A stretch of DNA of 7,087 nucleotides, taken from positions 1 through 7,087 of the forward strand of contig SLEY01000272.1 of NCBI GenBank assembly GCA_007124535.1. The letters are read 5' to 3'. The translations under genes were made by a program, and so were the position numbers. Of this stretch, positions 1 to 6,302 are shown piece by piece (within the stretch, counting starts at the first letter, position 1; each line of letters opens with the position of its first letter). The notes beneath the pieces were generated by a model that saw only the letters and a program-made list of their open reading frames with translations, made no database searches and was not told where the DNA came from. The DNA is from Planctomycetaceae bacterium. Lineage in GTDB: Bacteria; Planctomycetota; Planctomycetia; Pirellulales; Pirellulaceae.

Positions 1-386
1 ACCAAAGCCTGGACCAACGTCTCGCTCTCGCCCGTCGCCTCGCCCAGAAACGGTTCGGCCAGCGCGGCGATCCGTTCCGCATCTTGGCCCGCGGCCAGCA
101 CGATCAGCCCGCCCGGCACGCGGCTGCGATCCAGCAACTCCGCAGCCTCCACACCGGACGGCACGCTCAGCCGAGCGTCCGCCTCAAGCCCGCCCGCGGC
201 TCCAACCGGCAACGCGATCGCCAGGACCAGCAGGATCGGCGGCCCCCAACCCGACGCCAGCCTGGCGATCGGGACGTTCGCAAGCCGCTTGGCCAACCCG
301 TGCCACCCCGTGCTTAAAGGCTCGGCCAGCCGCACGGGCCCCGATCCCCGCGCAAACCCCACGCGATCCGCTCGCCGCCCGCGCAT
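1..386 (-). CDS. Hypothetical membrane-anchored protein, N-terminal part (runs off the left edge)
   Basis: The frame is open from the start codon to the window edge with no stop, giving about 128 residues of a longer protein. A strong Shine-Dalgarno (GGGAGGA, plus-strand 393-399) precedes two consecutive ATG codons at 389 and 386; the second has better spacing (about 7 nt from GGAGG), so it is chosen. The N-terminus is basic and is followed by one clear hydrophobic segment around residues 49-65 (PPILLVLAIALPVGAAGG). This looks like a single membrane anchor or an uncleaved signal, followed by a soluble region containing VPGGLIVLAAGQDAERIAAL. A basic start, one transmembrane segment and then an extracytoplasmic domain is the arrangement at the start of RND/MMPL-type exporters, but the visible part is too short to assign a family. 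It follows the M14 gene by 61 nt on the same strand with no convincing terminator between them, so it may be the next gene of that transcript. Confidence 0.75.
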   Translation of the reverse strand, partial: MRGRRADRVGFARGSGPVRLAEPLSTGWHGLAKRLANVPIARLASGWGPPILLVLAIALPVGAAGGLEADARLSVPSGVEAAELLDRSRVPGGLIVLAAGQDAERIAALAEPFLGEATGESETLVQAL

Positions 387-447
387 CATCGTTCCTCCCA
401 TTGCACCGTTCGCAACCCCGTTTGCCCTGGGGCAACCGGCCCGTTCT

Positions 448-1527
448 TCAGCGGTTCAGCACGTCGTACAAGGCCAGGGCCAAATTGCGTCCCGAATCCA
501 ACAGCCGTTCGCGGGTCCAACCGCCCGGCTCGTACACGTAGGGATAGGGGCAGTTCAATCCGCCCTCGCTGGCCGCCCACAACGAAAACTTGCCCGGAGG
601 TCCGCTGGCCACGTTCCGTTTGAAATTCCCCGGCGGACCACAGCGCAACACATCCGGCTCGCGTTCCAGCAGCGCGATCGCATAGGCTCCCACGCGGGCC
701 TCCATCTCGGGCGAGCGCCAATTGGCCGGTTCCTGCGGGCCGTGCATGTCCCAGAAATAGTCCGCTCGACCTCCCGTATCCCGCCGCATGGCCGCCGTCA
801 GCGTGTCGATCGTCGAAAACCGGCCCTCCGTCTCCCAGACCCGATTATGATCCCGCTCACCCGCCGCGTACAGTTCCGGATTGCCCCGCTTCCGCAGGTT
901 CGTGCCCGCATTCGGATCCGGAGCGGCCTCCAGATCGATCCGATGCACCGCTTGGTAACGACCCTCGGGATTGACATCCGGGTACACCAGAAATACCGCT
1001 TTGCGCCGCAATACGGCCGCCCGCGGATCGCTGCCGGCCAGGAAATTCACCATCCCCTCCAGCACCCAATTGCCCGTGAATTCCGTCGCGTGATTCCCCG
1101 AGGCCAACACCACCTTCCGCTTCGGTTCCGGCGCGTCGGGGTCGGTGATCTGGTAGCCCAGGATCTCCTGCGGCGGGATCTCCGGGTCGTCCGGATAATC
1201 GGGATTCTTGGGCCAGCCGGGCGTGTGCCCCAGAACCATCCGCTCGTCCGCACTGGGCGTCGGCGTCACCCACCTGGACTGGCCGACCCGCCGCGAGTGC
1301 CGCGCGACCATCTCCGGCGTGTAAGCCGCCACCGGTTCGTCCAAGCCACGCCAGGCTTGGATGATGTAGTAGTCGAACACCTCCTCGTACGGATAGCTGA
1401 AGTCGTCCTCGGCGGCTGGACCCGCCGAATCGCTCGCCTCCTCCGCACCCGCCGGGAATGCCGCCGCTGCGACCAGCAACGACGAAACCGCCAGTCCTGC
1501 CATCCAGGCTTTCCACAAACGTCGCAT
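448..1527 (-). CDS. Secreted M14-family zinc carboxypeptidase-like protein
   Basis: The predicted protein has 359 residues. Residues 1-28 form a classical Sec signal peptide (MRRLWK, a hydrophobic core, then FPAGA just before EEAS), so the enzyme is probably exported. M14 hallmarks appear in the usual order: the HxxE zinc-binding motif in GNHATEF (H146, E149), the substrate-binding loop YPDVNPEGR (182-190), an Asn-Arg pair in DHNRVW (N228, R229), and DMHG with the third zinc ligand H262. The general-base Glu is uncertain; E333 in YVYEPGG and E321 are candidates. Family members hydrolyse C-terminal or amide bonds of peptides, sometimes of cell-wall peptides; the substrate here cannot be told. 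The start at 1527 is chosen over an in-frame ATG 16 codons upstream because it has a GGGGAGA Shine-Dalgarno at good spacing, gives the signal peptide, and avoids overlapping hisD. It lies 19 nt after the hisD stop, so the two are very likely co-transcribed. Confidence 0.85.
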   Translation of the reverse strand: MRRLWKAWMAGLAVSSLLVAAAAFPAGAEEASDSAGPAAEDDFSYPYEEVFDYYIIQAWRGLDEPVAAYTPEMVARHSRRVGQSRWVTPTPSADERMVLGHTPGWPKNPDYPDDPEIPPQEILGYQITDPDAPEPKRKVVLASGNHATEFTGNWVLEGMVNFLAGSDPRAAVLRRKAVFLVYPDVNPEGRYQAVHRIDLEAAPDPNAGTNLRKRGNPELYAAGERDHNRVWETEGRFSTIDTLTAAMRRDTGGRADYFWDMHGPQEPANWRSPEMEARVGAYAIALLEREPDVLRCGPPGNFKRNVASGPPGKFSLWAASEGGLNCPYPYVYEPGGWTRERLLDSGRNLALALYDVLNR

Positions 1528-1546
1528 GGTGATGTCTCCCCAAGAA

Positions 1547-2917
1547 TCAAGAACCTTCCAGTCGTACCTCCACACTGGCCCGGTGCGCGGTCAAACCCTC
1601 CTTCTCTGCCAACCGCTGCACGTCCGCCGCGATCTGGCGCAAACCCGATTCCGTACAGGCGATCACACTGTGCGCCCGCAGGAAATCGTTGGCCGACAAA
1701 CCCGAGGCCCACCGCGCCGTGCCCCCCGTCGGCAACACGTGCGAAGGACCGGCCGCATAATCGCCCAGGGCCACCGGGGTAAAGTCTCCCAGGAACGTCG
1801 CCCCCGCGTTCCGGATCCGCGCCAGGAACGGCTCCGTTTGGGACGTGGCGATGTGCAGGTGCTCCGGTGCGATCCGGTCCGTCAACTCGCAAGCCTCCGC
1901 CGCATCCCGCACCAGAATCAGGGCCCCGAAATCCTGCAGACTCTGAATCGTCAACTCGGCCCGCGACAGCCGAGCCGCTTGGCGAGCCAATTCGGCGGCC
2001 GTCGCCTCGCATACCGCCTCGCTCCACGTGACCAACAGGCTCGCCCCCGGCGAATGCTCCGCTTGGGCCAGCAGATCCGCGGCGGCAAAATCGGGTCGAG
2101 CCGTCTCGTCCGCAATCACCACCACTTCGCTGGGACCCGCGATCGAGTCGATGTCCACCTCGCCGTACACATGCTTCTTGGCCAAAGCCACGAACAAATT
2201 GCCCGGACCTACAATCTTGTCCACCGGCAGCAGACCCTCGACACCGTAAGCCAAAGCCGCCACGGCCTGGGCGCCGCCCACCCGATAGACCTCGCGGATC
2301 CCCAACTCGTGACACGTGGCCAACACATCCGGGTTATTCGCCCCGAAATCGGTGGGCGGAGCCACCACCGCAATCTCCGCCACCCCCGCCGCCTGAGCCG
2401 GAACGGCCGTCATCAGGACCGTCGAGGGATACGCCGCCGCGCCCCCGGGCACACACACCCCCACTCGCTGCAGCGGCACATAACGCTGACGCAAAGAGAT
2501 CCCGTCCTCCTCCGGCAACTCCACATCCGCGTGCAGAATCGCCCGCTGGAATCGCCAAATCCGCTCCCGGATCCTCCGGACCGTCTCCAGAAACTCCGGA
2601 GAAGCTGCACGGTGCGCCGCTTCCAACTCGTCCGGCGACACCCGCAACGTGGACGCGGTCAACGAGGCGCCGTCCAACGACTCGCTGTAACGCAACAAGG
2701 CCCCCAGCCCCTCGCGACGCACATCGCCACAAATCCGCTCCACCACCTGACCAGGCGTTAGCGGCTGGCCAAATACGGCAAGCGTCTTCTGGCGACCACT
2801 CGGGCTGACCACGTCCCCCCGCGGACTCATCCGTTCACGCAATGCGGCTAACGCCTGCTCGATGTCGTCCTGCCGCGTGTCGATCCGCTGGATGCGGAAA
2901 CCTTCTAATCCCGTCAT
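1547..2917 (-). CDS. hisD: Histidinol dehydrogenase
   Basis: This enzyme oxidises L-histidinol to L-histidine in two NAD-dependent steps, the last reactions of histidine biosynthesis in the cytoplasm. The 456-residue length is close to the family norm (about 430-440). Signature stretches are VGVCVPGGAAAYPSTVLMT (152-170), GGAQAVAALAYG (214-225), DKIVGPGN (233-240) and IAGPSE (259-264). Zinc and catalytic residues are all present: Q285 and H288 in AQAEHSP, E352 and H353 in PEHL, D386 in GDYAAGPSHVLPTGGTARW, and H445 in GLTAHRASVEVRLE. The ATG at 2917 is preceded by GCGAGGAAGC, a Shine-Dalgarno placed slightly close to the start. No other his gene is in the window; the upstream same-strand neighbour is cysE, separated by a repeat-filled gap of 307 nt, and the M14 gene follows after 19 nt. 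hisD standing apart from a his operon fits organisms with scattered amino-acid genes. Confidence 0.97.
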   Translation of the reverse strand: MTGLEGFRIQRIDTRQDDIEQALAALRERMSPRGDVVSPSGRQKTLAVFGQPLTPGQVVERICGDVRREGLGALLRYSESLDGASLTASTLRVSPDELEAAHRAASPEFLETVRRIRERIWRFQRAILHADVELPEEDGISLRQRYVPLQRVGVCVPGGAAAYPSTVLMTAVPAQAAGVAEIAVVAPPTDFGANNPDVLATCHELGIREVYRVGGAQAVAALAYGVEGLLPVDKIVGPGNLFVALAKKHVYGEVDIDSIAGPSEVVVIADETARPDFAAADLLAQAEHSPGASLLVTWSEAVCEATAAELARQAARLSRAELTIQSLQDFGALILVRDAAEACELTDRIAPEHLHIATSQTEPFLARIRNAGATFLGDFTPVALGDYAAGPSHVLPTGGTARWASGLSANDFLRAHSVIACTESGLRQIAADVQRLAEKEGLTAHRASVEVRLEGS

Positions 2918-2982
2918 GCTTCCTCGCTCTCTCCAAAACCCACGTCCGTCCCGGCAGCCAACTCGCGCGGCCCCAACTATCG

Positions 2983-3034
2983 CATCGTTCCCACGCTTCC
3001 GCGTGGGAACGGACGGTTTAGACGCTTTGCGTCT
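2983..3034 (+). repeat. Double-hairpin repeat unit, copy A
   Basis: The first hairpin (2986-3011) is an 11-bp perfect stem, CGTTCCCACGC pairing with GCGTGGGAACG, around a TTCC loop. The second (3020-3034) is a 6-bp stem, AGACGC with GCGTCT, around TTT. Copy B on the other strand matches it over about 57 nt with few differences. Confidence 0.85.
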
Positions 3035-3094
3035 CTTGTACTTTCACTCTTGAAAACCCGTCGCATCGTTTTCGGTTGATTCTGCTGGTTTCAT

Positions 3095-3146
3095 GGGACG
3101 CGAAGCGTCCGACCTTGCGTTCCCACGCGGAAGCGTGGGAACGATG
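3095..3146 (-). repeat. Double-hairpin repeat unit, copy B (inverted)
   Basis: Read on the minus strand, this repeats copy A. The 29 nt from 3146 down to 3118 are identical to 2983-3011 of copy A. Then comes a spacer with substitutions and one indel, then the second hairpin (3096-3110, GGACGC stem, GAA loop on the plus strand). The differing bases in the second stem are compensated on both sides (A-T in copy A, G-C in copy B), which suggests the fold is conserved rather than just the sequence. Confidence 0.85.
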
Positions 3147-3224
3147 GTTTTATAGGTCGCGCGGCCCCAACTATTGTGACTCCAGCTGCCAGCGTCGGAA
3201 ACCCCCGAAACGCCGCCGCATGCT

Positions 3225-4184
3225 TCAGTCCGCCGACGCCTCCAGCGACGCCTCCGAACCCCCATGCATGCGGAGCTTCGGCTTCTCCATCATCACCGTC
3301 GTGTTCGGCTGGACACTCCGCGTCAACCAGACACTCGACCCGATTACCGAATCGTGACCAATCACCGTCTTGCCGCCCAGAATTGTGGCGTTCGCATAGA
3401 TCACCACCCGGTCCTCGATCGTCGGATGCCGTTTCATGTTCCGAATCAGCTTGCCGTTGGCATCCGTCGGAAAACTCAACGCCCCCAGCGTCACCCCCTG
3501 ATACAACTTCACATAATTGCCGATCCGGCATGTCTCGCCGACCACCACCCCCGTACCGTGGTCGATGAAGAAATGCGGACCGATCTGGGCACCCGGGTGA
3601 ATGTCGATCCCGGTCTGCTTATGGGCCCATTCGGTCATCATTCGAGGGATAAACGGCACATTCAGCCGGTGCAGTTCGTGGGCCAGACGATACACGGTCA
3701 CGGCTTCCAGGCCCGGATAGCACAGGATCACCTCGTCCAAATTCTTGCTGGCCGGATCCCCGTCATAGGCCGCTCGCACATCGGTCGCCAGTAACCGCCG
3801 CACGTCCGGAATCCGCTGCAGGAACTCCAACGCCAGTTCCCGGGCGCGGGCCACGTGATCCGCCTGATCGTCACACGGATCCAGCCCGCGTTCCACCCGG
3901 GCTTCATGCTGCAAAGCTCGGGCGATCTGGACCGACAGCTTGTCATGCAGCCGATCGACCAAGTTTCCCACGTGATAGGTCACATTCCCCAGATGCAGCC
4001 CCTCGTGCCTCCGATATCCGGGGTACAGGACGTCCGTCAAATCATCCAGGGCCGAGCTAATGTCCTCGTATCGAGGCAGTGGGCAGTGGCCCAATTGGTT
4101 AATTGTAGCCACACTGGTATAAGTTTCGACGATTTCGTCGATCAGATTTGGGAGTCTTTCCTTCGATTTCAGATCAGAAGCCAT
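3225..4184 (-). CDS. cysE: Serine O-acetyltransferase
   Basis: The enzyme transfers acetyl from acetyl-CoA to L-serine, giving O-acetylserine, the acceptor for sulfide in cysteine synthesis; it is cytoplasmic. The 319-residue protein has an N-terminal helical region (about 1-180), typical of the longer SAT form, then a left-handed beta-helix of hexapeptide repeats (about 190-295). Motifs matching E. coli CysE are the DGDPA loop (141-145, substrate-binding Asp), TGIDIHPGAQIG (191-202), FIDHGTGVVVGET (206-218) with the Asp-His pair D208/H209, and RHPTIED (252-258) with the second His, H253. The C-terminal tail after residue 300 is short and lacks an obvious Ile at the very end, so the usual docking of the tail into cysteine synthase is not evident. 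The ATG at 4184 has a very strong Shine-Dalgarno (GGGGGAGGAAAC). A candidate promoter and a hairpin-rich leader lie upstream. Confidence 0.95.
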   Translation of the reverse strand: MASDLKSKERLPNLIDEIVETYTSVATINQLGHCPLPRYEDISSALDDLTDVLYPGYRRHEGLHLGNVTYHVGNLVDRLHDKLSVQIARALQHEARVERGLDPCDDQADHVARARELALEFLQRIPDVRRLLATDVRAAYDGDPASKNLDEVILCYPGLEAVTVYRLAHELHRLNVPFIPRMMTEWAHKQTGIDIHPGAQIGPHFFIDHGTGVVVGETCRIGNYVKLYQGVTLGALSFPTDANGKLIRNMKRHPTIEDRVVIYANATILGGKTVIGHDSVIGSSVWLTRSVQPNTTVMMEKPKLRMHGGSEASLEASAD

Positions 4185-4251
4185 CGCGTTTCCTCCCCCT
4201 CTGGGGAAAACAGTGTCTGAGCCGTTGGAACGCCAACCAAGTGGAAGCGGT

Positions 4252-4314
4252 CGTTCGCCAAGCGAGCGGGGTGTCCGGTCAAGCCGGACACGTACAGCGG
4301 CAAAGCGGATGCCG
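4252..4314 (-). other. Three consecutive hairpins in the cysE leader
   Basis: Three hairpins stand in a row upstream of cysE: 4252-4268 (6-bp stem with one G-T pair, 5-nt loop), 4271-4291 (perfect 8-bp stem GTGTCCGG/CCGGACAC, 5-nt loop) and 4298-4314 (5-bp stem CGGCA/TGCCG, 7-nt loop). If transcription begins at the promoter at 4385-4415, all three are in the 5' untranslated region. None is followed by a T-run on the minus strand, so a simple intrinsic terminator is unlikely. It may be a leader structure or a dispersed palindromic repeat; I do not recognise a known riboswitch. Confidence 0.55.
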
Positions 4315-4384
4315 GGGGTGAGGGAGGGCGATCATGGTCGGATGGCAAAAGAGTTACGTTCCGGGAAACGACTTCCGATTCGAT

Positions 4385-4415
4385 ATTATCCTAATTGATT
4401 TGGCGGTGTTGTCAA
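4385..4415 (-). promoter_or_regulatory. Candidate sigma70-type promoter for cysE
   Basis: The minus strand carries a perfect -35 box TTGACA (plus-strand 4410-4415). Two -10 options exist: GATAAT (4385-4390, 19-nt spacer, 5 of 6 consensus) or TAGGAT (4388-4393, 16-nt spacer, 4 of 6). Either places the transcript start about 190-195 nt before the cysE ATG. The short AT-rich patch stands out in a GC-rich region. Confidence 0.5.
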
Positions 4416-4467
4416 AGAGGTGTGGGGTTCTTTTCGAGTTCGAACCGGGTGCATGGGTGCGGGGTTT

Positions 4468-4878
4468 TCAGAGCGAATCGCTGACCGCTTCGTCCAAGAC
4501 CTGTTCGGCCACGAAGATCGGCAACGGGGGCTCGCAGCTTACGGCCACCGCGATGGCATCGGACGGACGGGCATCGATCCCCACCAATTCACCATCCTTT
4601 TGCACCCGCAATTCGGCGAAATACGTTCCGTCTCTCAGGTCGCTGACGACCACACTGTCCGGTTCGGCCCCCAGTTGCCGGATGGTACCGACGATCAGGT
4701 CATGGGTTAGCGGTCGCGGCGCCTTGAGCCCTTTGATCCGCCGTTCGATGCTGGTGGCTTCGAAGATCCCGATCACGATGGGGAACTGGCGGTGCCCGTC
4801 CACCTCGGACAAATAGATAATCTGCTGATCGTGAATCTCGCTGATAATGATCCGCGACAGCTGCATTTCGACTGGCAT
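4468..4878 (-). CDS. Bifunctional nuclease (BFN/DUF151) family protein
   Basis: The predicted 136-residue protein has the complete DUF151 core: MPVEMQLSRIIISEIHDQQ at the start, FPIVIGIFEATSIERRIKG (32-50), RPLTHDLI (55-62) and the signature IDARPSDAIAVAV (101-113). Some family members have DNase and RNase activity; the bacterial role is largely unknown. The frame extends upstream to a TTG codon at 4926, but the ATG at 4878 is preferred because family members start with an MPV-x-M-x-L sequence there and the upstream extension has no family features. The ribosome binding site is weak (a GGGGG run about 7 nt upstream). No signal peptide or membrane segment is visible, so it is probably cytoplasmic. 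It is a single gene with its own candidate promoter, followed after 283 nt by cysE on the same strand. Confidence 0.92.
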   Translation of the reverse strand: MPVEMQLSRIIISEIHDQQIIYLSEVDGHRQFPIVIGIFEATSIERRIKGLKAPRPLTHDLIVGTIRQLGAEPDSVVVSDLRDGTYFAELRVQKDGELVGIDARPSDAIAVAVSCEPPLPIFVAEQVLDEAVSDSL

Positions 4879-4963
4879 GATAGGCCCCCGTAGTGATTTG
4901 GACTGGGCAACCGGCATTCCCTGCAACGCACCGCTGGCCCAGTCGCGTTCTTAGCAGACCGTC

Positions 4964-4969
4964 ATTATA
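4964..4969 (-). promoter_or_regulatory. Candidate -10 box for the DUF151 gene
   Basis: The minus strand shows a perfect TATAAT here, about 85 nt before the chosen ATG at 4878. No good -35 box is found at 16-18 nt (AGGCGA at 17 nt), so the call rests on the -10 alone. Confidence 0.4.
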
Positions 4970-5050
4970 AAAGGCCGTTGCCGGGTTCGCCTAGAGTCCA
5001 CCCTCGGGTGCCGACGGCCACCCCCCTGGAAAATTTCCCCGCCCAGCCCG

Positions 5051-5079
5051 TTGACCACGAACGTCTACGTGGCTAAACT
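5051..5079 (+). promoter_or_regulatory. Promoter of tRNA-His
   Basis: TTGACC (5051-5056), a 17-nt spacer and TAAACT (5074-5079) form a good sigma70-type promoter. The expected transcript start near 5086 gives a 5' leader of about 45 nt, normal for a tRNA precursor processed by RNase P. Confidence 0.65.
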
Positions 5080-5131
5080 GAACATCTTCTGGCGTGTTCG
5101 CTTGGTGCGAGCGGCAGTTTCCCCTCCGACG

Positions 5132-5205
5132 GTGGCTGTAGCTCAGTTGGATAGAGCATCAGATTGTGGCTCTGAGGGTCGGGGGTTCAAATCCCCTCAG
5201 CCACC
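5132..5205 (+). tRNA. tRNA-His (anticodon GTG)
   Basis: The full cloverleaf is visible. The acceptor stem is GTGGCTG (5132-5138) with CAGCCAC (5198-5204). The D stem is GCTC/GAGC. The anticodon stem is TCAGA/TCTGA around loop TTGTGGC, with anticodon GTG at 5166-5168. The T arm is GGGGG-TTCAAAT-CCCCT. The base before the acceptor (G at 5131) can pair with the discriminator C at 5205; this G-1:C73 pair is the identity element of tRNA-His and supports the call. CCA is not encoded (CCT follows), so it must be added by nucleotidyltransferase. The gene has a promoter upstream and an intrinsic terminator 24 nt downstream, so it is a single-gene unit. Its 3' half coincides with the end of an antisense integrase remnant, suggesting use as an attachment site. 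Confidence 0.97.
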
Positions 5206-5626
5206 CCTTGTCTGACAACCCGAGAAAGCCCGCGTTTTCCTGGGAAAATAGCGGGTTTTTCTTGTTTCGGGAGTTGTTTGTCCGATTTCGGGTTACCATC
5301 AGGAATGGTCCCCGATATGCAGGAATCCCCGGCAGAAGGCGGCGATACTTGCGGACATTTTGGGGGCGATTTTGGAAGCGTCCCGGAAGGCGTCACGTCC
5401 TCAGTTCCGGTCAAAGCCACGGTCCCCCGTCCGGTCGCGTCCCCGTGTCCGTCAAGCGGCAAGTCCGGAAGTCGTTCCACAGCCCCCGCAATATCCAGCA
5501 AGGCGGGGTCGGTGTCAACGTTCATCGTCAAGTCAATCTTCGAGTGCCGCATCGCAGCTTGTGCGGTTCGATGTGTCACCGCGGCGGCTCGTCGGCGGCC
5601 GAACATCGGAGGCGAGCAAAGGATTC
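5187..5626 (-). pseudogene. Tyrosine recombinase (phage-type integrase) C-terminal remnant
   Basis: On the minus strand the piece VTHRTAQAAMRHSKIDLTMN matches the box of tyrosine recombinases that holds the conserved His (MRHS) and leads to the nucleophilic Tyr. Here the expected YT is DT: the codon at plus 5514-5516 reads GAC, so the catalytic Tyr is lost. Downstream, LLDIAGAVERLPDLPL and a long polar tail look like the ends of planctomycete integrases. The frame stops at TGA 5189-5187, inside the T-loop of tRNA-His. Upstream, the Arg box survives only as FARLRCSAAD in another frame (5626-5579), about 10 nt short of normal spacing, so a frameshifting deletion is likely. The core-binding domain and the first catalytic Arg are not found. 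This is a dead integrase beside the tRNA it probably used as its target. Confidence 0.7.
5229..5267 (+). terminator. Intrinsic terminator of tRNA-His
   Basis: A long hairpin, CCCGC plus GTTTTCC pairing with GGAAAAT plus GCGGG (one bulged A, 2-nt loop), is followed by TTTTTCTTGTTT. The T-run exists only on the plus strand, so it terminates the tRNA transcript. The integrase remnant reads through the same DNA on the other strand. Confidence 0.85.
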
Positions 5627-5823
5627 GTGGGCCGGGTTACTTACGAGCAAATTCTTGGTTGGTTCAACCAACGCATGGAAGCGATTTGCTGACCGTGACA
5701 GCGCCCCGATCATCGCACACGGTACGCGTTGGCGCGGAGAGACCAACCGCAGTGGAAACCCTTCGCGGCGGGCCATGTGCGCAGCGCAACCAGGGACCTG
5801 CGCACAGGCGAGAGAGGTGGACG

Positions 5824-6102
5824 ATGGCGGTTTGGGGGATTGCCGAGAATCTGCGACGGCTCCGGGCGTCCCGCCAGCCGTCTTGGGCCGCTTCAATGCC
5901 TGCCGAACCGCTGCCACACGGACGGGGTACCGGCGGGCTGGGCGGGTGCGGCGCCGAGCTGGACGTGGTCCCGGACCATCCCATCGCATTCGGCGTCGGG
6001 CGAGCCGCGTTCATCCCACGTGGGGCCGCCCCCAGAATTGCACGAATATTTTTTCGGTCGGCCCGTAACCGTGACGAAACGACGCGTGCCCCACCCGCCT
6101 GA
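5824..6102 (+). pseudogene. Possible degraded XRE-type helix-turn-helix regulator
   Basis: A frame of 92 residues begins at an ATG with an AGAGG-type ribosome binding site 6 nt upstream. Its first 17 residues, MAVWGIAENLRRLRASR, strongly resemble the start of XRE-family DNA-binding domains (IxENLRRLRxxRGLSQ). After that the similarity stops: the expected SQxxLA helix is only hinted at by SWAA, and the rest is Gly/Pro-rich with no helix-turn-helix. It could be a broken regulator of the lost integrated element, or a chance match over a short stretch. The function is not preserved as it stands. Confidence 0.3.
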
Positions 6103-6164
6103 CCGATCGTTGCCGGCACGCCCGGAACACCTTACTACGATCGAGAAACGGAAGGGAGGCAGCC

Positions 6165-6302
6165 ATGAAAACGCATATTAGCCCGTGTTGGGGTACGATG
6201 CCCGGCTGGCCGATCCGAGTGCCGACACCCTGCACACCATGGCTCCAGACCCTTTCGGCCATCTTCCGATTGTGTTATTCTTGTCCCACCAGCCCCGTGT
6301 GA
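6165..6302 (+). CDS. Short open frame with a strong ribosome binding site, function unknown
   Basis: The sequence GGAAGGGAGGCAGCC directly before this ATG is one of the best Shine-Dalgarno sites in the window. The frame encodes only 45 residues (starting MKTHISPCWGTM), ends at TGA and has no motif I recognise. The most likely explanation is that the true start of a former gene survives while the body is frameshifted; the adjoining frame stays open to about 6505 but is also unrecognisable. It may not be translated into anything functional. Confidence 0.2.
   Translation: MKTHISPCWGTMPGWPIRVPTPCTPWLQTLSAIFRLCYSCPTSPV

Larger units (their letters stand above)
2963..3174. repeat. Composite palindromic element: two inverted double-hairpin units inside an 18-nt direct repeat
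   Basis: This fills most of the gap between cysE and hisD. The outer parts are an exact 18-nt direct repeat (TCGCGCGGCCCCAACTAT) at 2963-2980 and 3157-3174. Inside are two units in inverted orientation, 2983-3034 and 3095-3146, each made of two hairpins, with about 60 nt of unrelated sequence in the centre. The arrangement resembles REP/BIME or MITE-type non-coding repeats. There is no coding capacity, so any movement would need an enzyme supplied from elsewhere. Transcribed from cysE toward hisD, it would fold strongly and could act as an mRNA stability or attenuation element between the two genes; that role is inferred. Confidence 0.85.

Noticed and set aside
422..435. Small palindrome TTGCCC-TG-GGGCAA between the M14 gene and the next gene as a terminator
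   Set aside because: The loop is only 2 nt as drawn, the stem is short and no T-run follows on the minus strand.
289..1782. A 497-residue plus-strand open frame
   Set aside because: It is antisense to the M14 gene and part of hisD, Arg/Pro-rich, with no motif; a typical mirror frame in GC-rich DNA.
1266..2315. A 349-residue minus-strand open frame
   Set aside because: It overlaps hisD and the M14 gene out of frame, and is Gly/Arg-rich with no family features.
1526..2761. A 411-residue plus-strand open frame
   Set aside because: It lies opposite hisD, whose catalytic motifs are all intact, and its own translation is Arg/His/Gln-rich without recognisable domains.
3149..3154. Minus-strand TATAAA as a -10 box for hisD
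   Set aside because: It lies in the repeat element at about 230 nt from hisD and has no acceptable -35 box at normal spacing.
2963..3174. CRISPR array
   Set aside because: There are only two inverted palindromic units and one direct repeat pair; no regular repeat-spacer series exists and no cas gene is visible.
5166..6068. A 300-residue plus-strand open frame starting inside tRNA-His
   Set aside because: It starts in the anticodon of the tRNA and crosses its terminator, and the translation shows no domain.
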